Assembly: GCF_019131995.1 (NCBI RefSeq)
Contig: NZ_JAHONA010000010.1
Coordinates: 1-64,000, forward strand
Length of the DNA stretch: 64,000 nt
DNA from: Collinsella aerofaciens
Lineage (GTDB): Bacteria; Actinomycetota; Coriobacteriia; Coriobacteriales; Coriobacteriaceae
Direction of reading: 5' to 3'
Under the pieces are notes generated by a model. It had not been told where the DNA came from. It did no database searches and saw only the letters and a program-made list of their open reading frames with translations. The translations under genes were made by a program, and so were the position numbers. Positions 61,161-64,000 of this stretch are shown in pieces. Positions within the stretch are counted from its first letter, which is position 1. The number at the start of each line of letters is the position of its first letter.

Positions 61161-62349
61161 CCGTCTCACCTCCGTGTGATATCGAATCGGTAAAGGCCGC
61201 GGCGGCGGCCTGGTCGCGGCCCGGCATGACCGAGCCGTAGATGTCGAGCGTCGTCTTGACGCTCGCGTGCCCAAGGCGCTCCTGGATGGTCCTCATGTCG
61301 AACCCGTTCATGAGCAGCCACGAGGCGTGCGTGTGCCTCAGGGAGTGGAACACCGTCTCCTCCGGCAGCCCCAGGTCCCTCACGAGCGACTTGAAGCGGC
61401 TCGTCACGGTGCTCGGGCGCGCGATGGCGCCGGCGGGCCCGAAGGTCACCACCAGCGCCGCCGGGCCCTTCCTCGTGAGCCACGTGTCCTGCCACTCCAG
61501 GTGGCGCCGCATCTGGGCCTCCACCGCCGGCGCGAGCGCCACGTTGCGCACGCGCCGTCCCTTGGTGTAGGCCTGCCGGTGAAGCTCGGGGTGCTCGACC
61601 GCCTGCCCCACCACGTGCAGGTCGTGCAGGGCGCGGCGCCAGTCTCGGCGCTGCAGGCCGCAGATCTCCCCGCAGCGCAGCCCCGTGTTGAGGGCGAGGT
61701 AGACCGCCATGGCCTCGGTGCGCCGCGAGATGTTGGCTCCCGAGGCGGATCGCGATGACATGGCGGAGACCAGCGCGCGGGAGAGCTCGTCGGTGTCGAG
61801 CTCGGAAAGCGCGAACGGCTCAACGGGGTCGGGCGAGGGCGCGGGCACGTCGAGCATGATGTCGCGGCCCAGCGCCGGTCGCCACGAGCGGTAGGCGCCC
61901 TTCAGCAGCGCGTGCATCTTGAGCAGCGTCTTGGGCGACAGCCCCTTCCCCGTCCTGGGCGCGAGCAGCATGCGGTACGCCGCCGACACGTCCCATGGCT
62001 CAAGCTGGTCGTAGGGAAGCCGCCCGATGGTCGGCTCCACCATCGTCCTGACCACGCTGCGGTACGTCGCCACCGAGTTGTCGGACAGGCCGTTGACGGG
62101 GTCGGAGATGTACGTCTCGAGCATCGAGGACAGGCGCTTCGAGCTGTCCCGCGCGGAGGAAGGGTCGAACGTGGCCGCCCACCTGTCGCACTCCTCCTGG
62201 GCCTGCTCGCGTGTCAGCTCCGCGTCCCACGACCTGTACGGCCTGATCCGCCTGCCCGTGACGCGGTCGGTGCCCATGTAGGGGCGGGCGAACCAGCGGC
62301 CGTCCGTCCCGCGCTGCACGACCGCCCGGTGCTCGCTAGAAGTCGGCAT
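61153..62349 (-). CDS. int: Tyrosine-recombinase integrase
   Basis: 398 aa from ATG 62349. N-terminal arm-binding and SAM-like core domains, then catalytic NTGLRCGEICGLQ (Arg), FHSLRHTHASWLL (HxxR), ERLGHASVKTTLDIYG (H and Tyr). Recombines attP with the tRNA-Lys 3' end. It is embedded in the early operon rather than standing at the prophage edge. Confidence 0.92.
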   Translation of the reverse strand: MPTSSEHRAVVQRGTDGRWFARPYMGTDRVTGRRIRPYRSWDAELTREQAQEECDRWAATFDPSSARDSSKRLSSMLETYISDPVNGLSDNSVATYRSVVRTMVEPTIGRLPYDQLEPWDVSAAYRMLLAPRTGKGLSPKTLLKMHALLKGAYRSWRPALGRDIMLDVPAPSPDPVEPFALSELDTDELSRALVSAMSSRSASGANISRRTEAMAVYLALNTGLRCGEICGLQRRDWRRALHDLHVVGQAVEHPELHRQAYTKGRRVRNVALAPAVEAQMRRHLEWQDTWLTRKGPAALVVTFGPAGAIARPSTVTSRFKSLVRDLGLPEETVFHSLRHTHASWLLMNGFDMRTIQERLGHASVKTTLDIYGSVMPGRDQAAAAAFTDSISHGGETDE

Positions 62350-62692
62350 CGACGCCCAGCTCCGCCGCCATGTCGCGGATCTCCATGCGCGCGTCAAGGT
62401 CGGTGATCTGGACGCTGTCGGCGTGCCCGTGGGGGTCGGCACCGAGCGCAGCCATGAGCATGAGCTTGCGCGCGTGCTCGTCCGAGACGCCCGCCTGGCT
62501 GAAGGCCGCACAGAGCACATCGATGCACTCGCAGGTGAGCGCGAACAGGCCACCGAGGCTGGCCGAGCCCACGAAGCATGAGTTGCCGGAGCCGTCGACG
62601 TTGACGGTCGAGAGTGCCGCGCCGCGGCACTCGAAAGCGCGGGCCTCGCCGCACGCCTCGACCGTCACCCTGACCCTCTTCTCGCTACTCAT
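62336..62692 (-). CDS. Phage hypothetical protein (Gly/Cys-rich)
   Basis: 118 aa. VTVEACGEARAFECRGAALS and LFALTCECIDVLCAAFSQAG. Overlaps both ParB-like gene (8 bp) and integrase (14 bp). No family recognised. Confidence 0.6.
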   Translation of the reverse strand: MSSEKRVRVTVEACGEARAFECRGAALSTVNVDGSGNSCFVGSASLGGLFALTCECIDVLCAAFSQAGVSDEHARKLMLMAALGADPHGHADSVQITDLDARMEIRDMAAELGVDADF

Positions 62693-63941
62693 CCTTCTCC
62701 TCCTCCTTGGCGCTCGCCTGCACCCTCTCCATGAGCCACACGTCCTCCTCGCCGGGCTCGAAGCCCGCGGAGCAGAAGATGTCATAGTGGTCGAGCCACG
62801 CCTCCGCGTCGTCGCCGCCCCAGCGGTTGTTGAGCTGGGCCATGTCCTTTGCCGCCGCCATGAGCCAGCAGCCGGCCTCGTACTCGCTGGGCCTGCACGC
62901 CTTGAGGTTGCGGGCGAACTCGTCGCGCACGGCCCCGAAGCGCTCATCGTTCTCGACGAGGCTGTCACCGCCCATCGCCGCGAGCAGCGCGGCCGGGTCC
63001 CCACGGTCAGCGCACACGCACGCCATGAGGTCCTTGGACATGGCAAAGGCACCGGACGCCACGAAGCCGATCAGGCTCCTGTACAGGTCGTTGAGCGCGG
63101 CTTCCTCACGCGCGGCCTCCTGCTCGGCGAGGATCTCCTCCTCGGTCTTCTCGGGCTCGGCGTCCGAGCCGTCTTGCGGCCCGTAAAGGTCCCAGTAGCT
63201 GCCCTTCCACACGGCAACGGTTCCGGCGGCAAACTCCTTCTTCTCGAGTTTCTCGGCAGCGAGGCCGCAGTTGGCCCAGTCCTTGTAGGTGAACCCTTCC
63301 GGCTTCTCCTTAACCACGGGGATGCCCGCGTCACCGAAGGCGTCGTAGTCCTCCGCCTTGGCCTCCTCGCGCTCGATGCGGCGACGGATGCCGTCGGCCT
63401 TGCCCGCCCAGCCGTCACCTGCGGCGAGGACCGCCTCGATGTCCTTCTCGTCCTCGAAGGCGCTCGCGGCCTCGAGCTGCTCCAGCGTCACCTGCGCGCC
63501 CGCGTCGATGCGACCGCGCAGCCTGCGCGCAGCGCGGATCTGCCCGGCGGTGGCGCGGCTCGCGCGCTCGATGCGCTGTTCGTCGACGCCCAGCACGAGC
63601 ATCTGCTGCACGCCGCGGGCGCGCTCGGCCTCGGTCAGCTGGCGCTTGTCGTCGGTGGCGAGCATGGCCACGAGCTCGTTTGCCTCGTCCATGCTCTCCG
63701 CCACCAGCGCGGAGACCTCGCGGTCCTCACCGTAGATCGACGACAGCGCGCGGTAGCGGCGCTCGCCGTCCACGATACGGAACACGTTGCCGTCCGCCAC
63801 GACCACGGGCGGGTTCAGCGGCTCGCCGCCGGTCGCCTCGATGCTGCGGGCCAGGGCGCCGATGTCGCCGAAGTCCTCGCGCGGGTTCTGCCCGCTCGGG
63901 CGGATGTCGCCCAGGCGCACAGACTTCTTCTCGAATTGCAT
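62685..63941 (-). CDS. ParB/Noc-like nuclease-domain protein
   Basis: 418 aa. ParB N-terminal domain: VRLGDIRPSGQNPREDFGDI, GGEPLNPPVVVADG, FRIVDGERRYRAL (GERR CTP/nucleotide loop), then LTEAERARGVQQMLVLGVDE and a central helix-turn-helix-like region. C-terminal 200 residues are phage-specific. Start has TAGGAGGTTAGAT upstream. Early gene; plasmid-like partition or transcription control possible. Confidence 0.8.
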   Translation of the reverse strand: MQFEKKSVRLGDIRPSGQNPREDFGDIGALARSIEATGGEPLNPPVVVADGNVFRIVDGERRYRALSSIYGEDREVSALVAESMDEANELVAMLATDDKRQLTEAERARGVQQMLVLGVDEQRIERASRATAGQIRAARRLRGRIDAGAQVTLEQLEAASAFEDEKDIEAVLAAGDGWAGKADGIRRRIEREEAKAEDYDAFGDAGIPVVKEKPEGFTYKDWANCGLAAEKLEKKEFAAGTVAVWKGSYWDLYGPQDGSDAEPEKTEEEILAEQEAAREEAALNDLYRSLIGFVASGAFAMSKDLMACVCADRGDPAALLAAMGGDSLVENDERFGAVRDEFARNLKACRPSEYEAGCWLMAAAKDMAQLNNRWGGDDAEAWLDHYDIFCSAGFEPGEEDVWLMERVQASAKEEEKDE

Positions 63942-63951
63942 ATCTAACCTC

Positions 63952-64000
63952 CTAGTAGTACATCCCGCTCGGCGCGGTCCCCTCGATGGCGCCGGCGACG
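63952..64000 (-). CDS. 3' end of an upstream phage gene (partial)
   Basis: Frame ending AGAIEGTAPSGMYY and TAG at 63952, 11 bp before the ParB-like start. Too short to identify. Confidence 0.35.
   Translation of the reverse strand, partial: VAGAIEGTAPSGMYY

Larger units (their letters stand above)
32022..64000 (-). mobile_element. Siphovirus-type prophage (one end only)
   Basis: An unbroken minus-strand run of phage modules from integrase and replication through packaging, head, tail and lysis, ending 130-170 bp from the attR tRNA fragment. Other end lies outside the window. Long tail without sheath genes, -1 frameshift chaperone and tape measure indicate siphovirus morphology. Two gene disruptions (reverse transcriptase, MmcB-like) are seen, but structural genes are intact, so it may be inducible. 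Confidence 0.93.

Noticed and set aside
61153..62349. Prophage edge next to the integrase
   Set aside because: Phage-type genes continue on the same strand to 64000 and no tRNA sequence appears there, so the edge is outside the window.

Overview
The window reads as about 32 kb of chromosome followed by about 32 kb of integrated prophage, from a GC-rich, Gram-positive-type gut actinobacterium. Genus-level guess: Collinsella or a close relative in Coriobacteriia. Reasons: high GC with a few AT-rich islands, an LPXTG-type surface protein (MPKTG), a sufCBDSU operon preceded by an Rrf2 regulator, and a NifU-like/GGGtGRT gene pair. I could not run a search, so the taxon is an inference.

Region 1 (1-5373) is an AT-richer accessory island built from a duplicated cassette. 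Copy 2 is intact: a ~230-nt structured RNA on the minus strand (3542-3773), a divergent DUF4869 gene (3947-4396), and an ATPase/TOPRIM-like gene that overlaps it (4396-5373), ending against a glycosyltransferase. Copy 1 keeps the RNA (1-195) and DUF4869 (391-840). Its ATPase gene is gone and an IS1595-type element (856-2275) sits in its place, followed by a 3' fragment of the same glycosyltransferase. The IS carries a RelB/DinJ-like antitoxin passenger. A PBECR4-type nuclease gene (2922-3530) lies directly behind the terminator of RNA copy 2. This island is the best candidate here for an undescribed system.

Region 2 (5370-14713) is a cell-surface polysaccharide locus: five minus-strand GT2 glycosyltransferases, a membrane O-acyltransferase, and a GlfT-like glycosyltransferase. 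Region 3 (14738-31759) holds an AAA/PD-(D/E)XK-type ATPase, a sortase-anchored lysozyme-like protein, a HEPN/MNT toxin-antitoxin pair, the rrf2-sufCBDSU iron-sulfur locus with twin operator-like palindromes, a RAYT transposase, a NifU-like scaffold with a GGGtGRT protein, a flavoprotein and a DinD-like protein.

Region 4 (32022 to the end) is a siphovirus-type prophage in the 3' end of a tRNA-Lys(CUU) gene. All its genes are on the minus strand. Reading from right to left: ParB-like protein, integrase, DUF6291 replication protein, many small early genes, an ArpU/sigma-like regulator, a 10-bp iteron array next to a promoter, HNH, ParB-DUF4417, a JAMM-like protein, terminase, portal, head, a tail chaperone with a programmed -1 frameshift, tape measure, tail tip, a diversity-generating-retroelement-like variable protein with a frame-broken reverse transcriptase, XkdX, holin and endolysin. 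The other prophage end and the restored tRNA lie beyond 64000.
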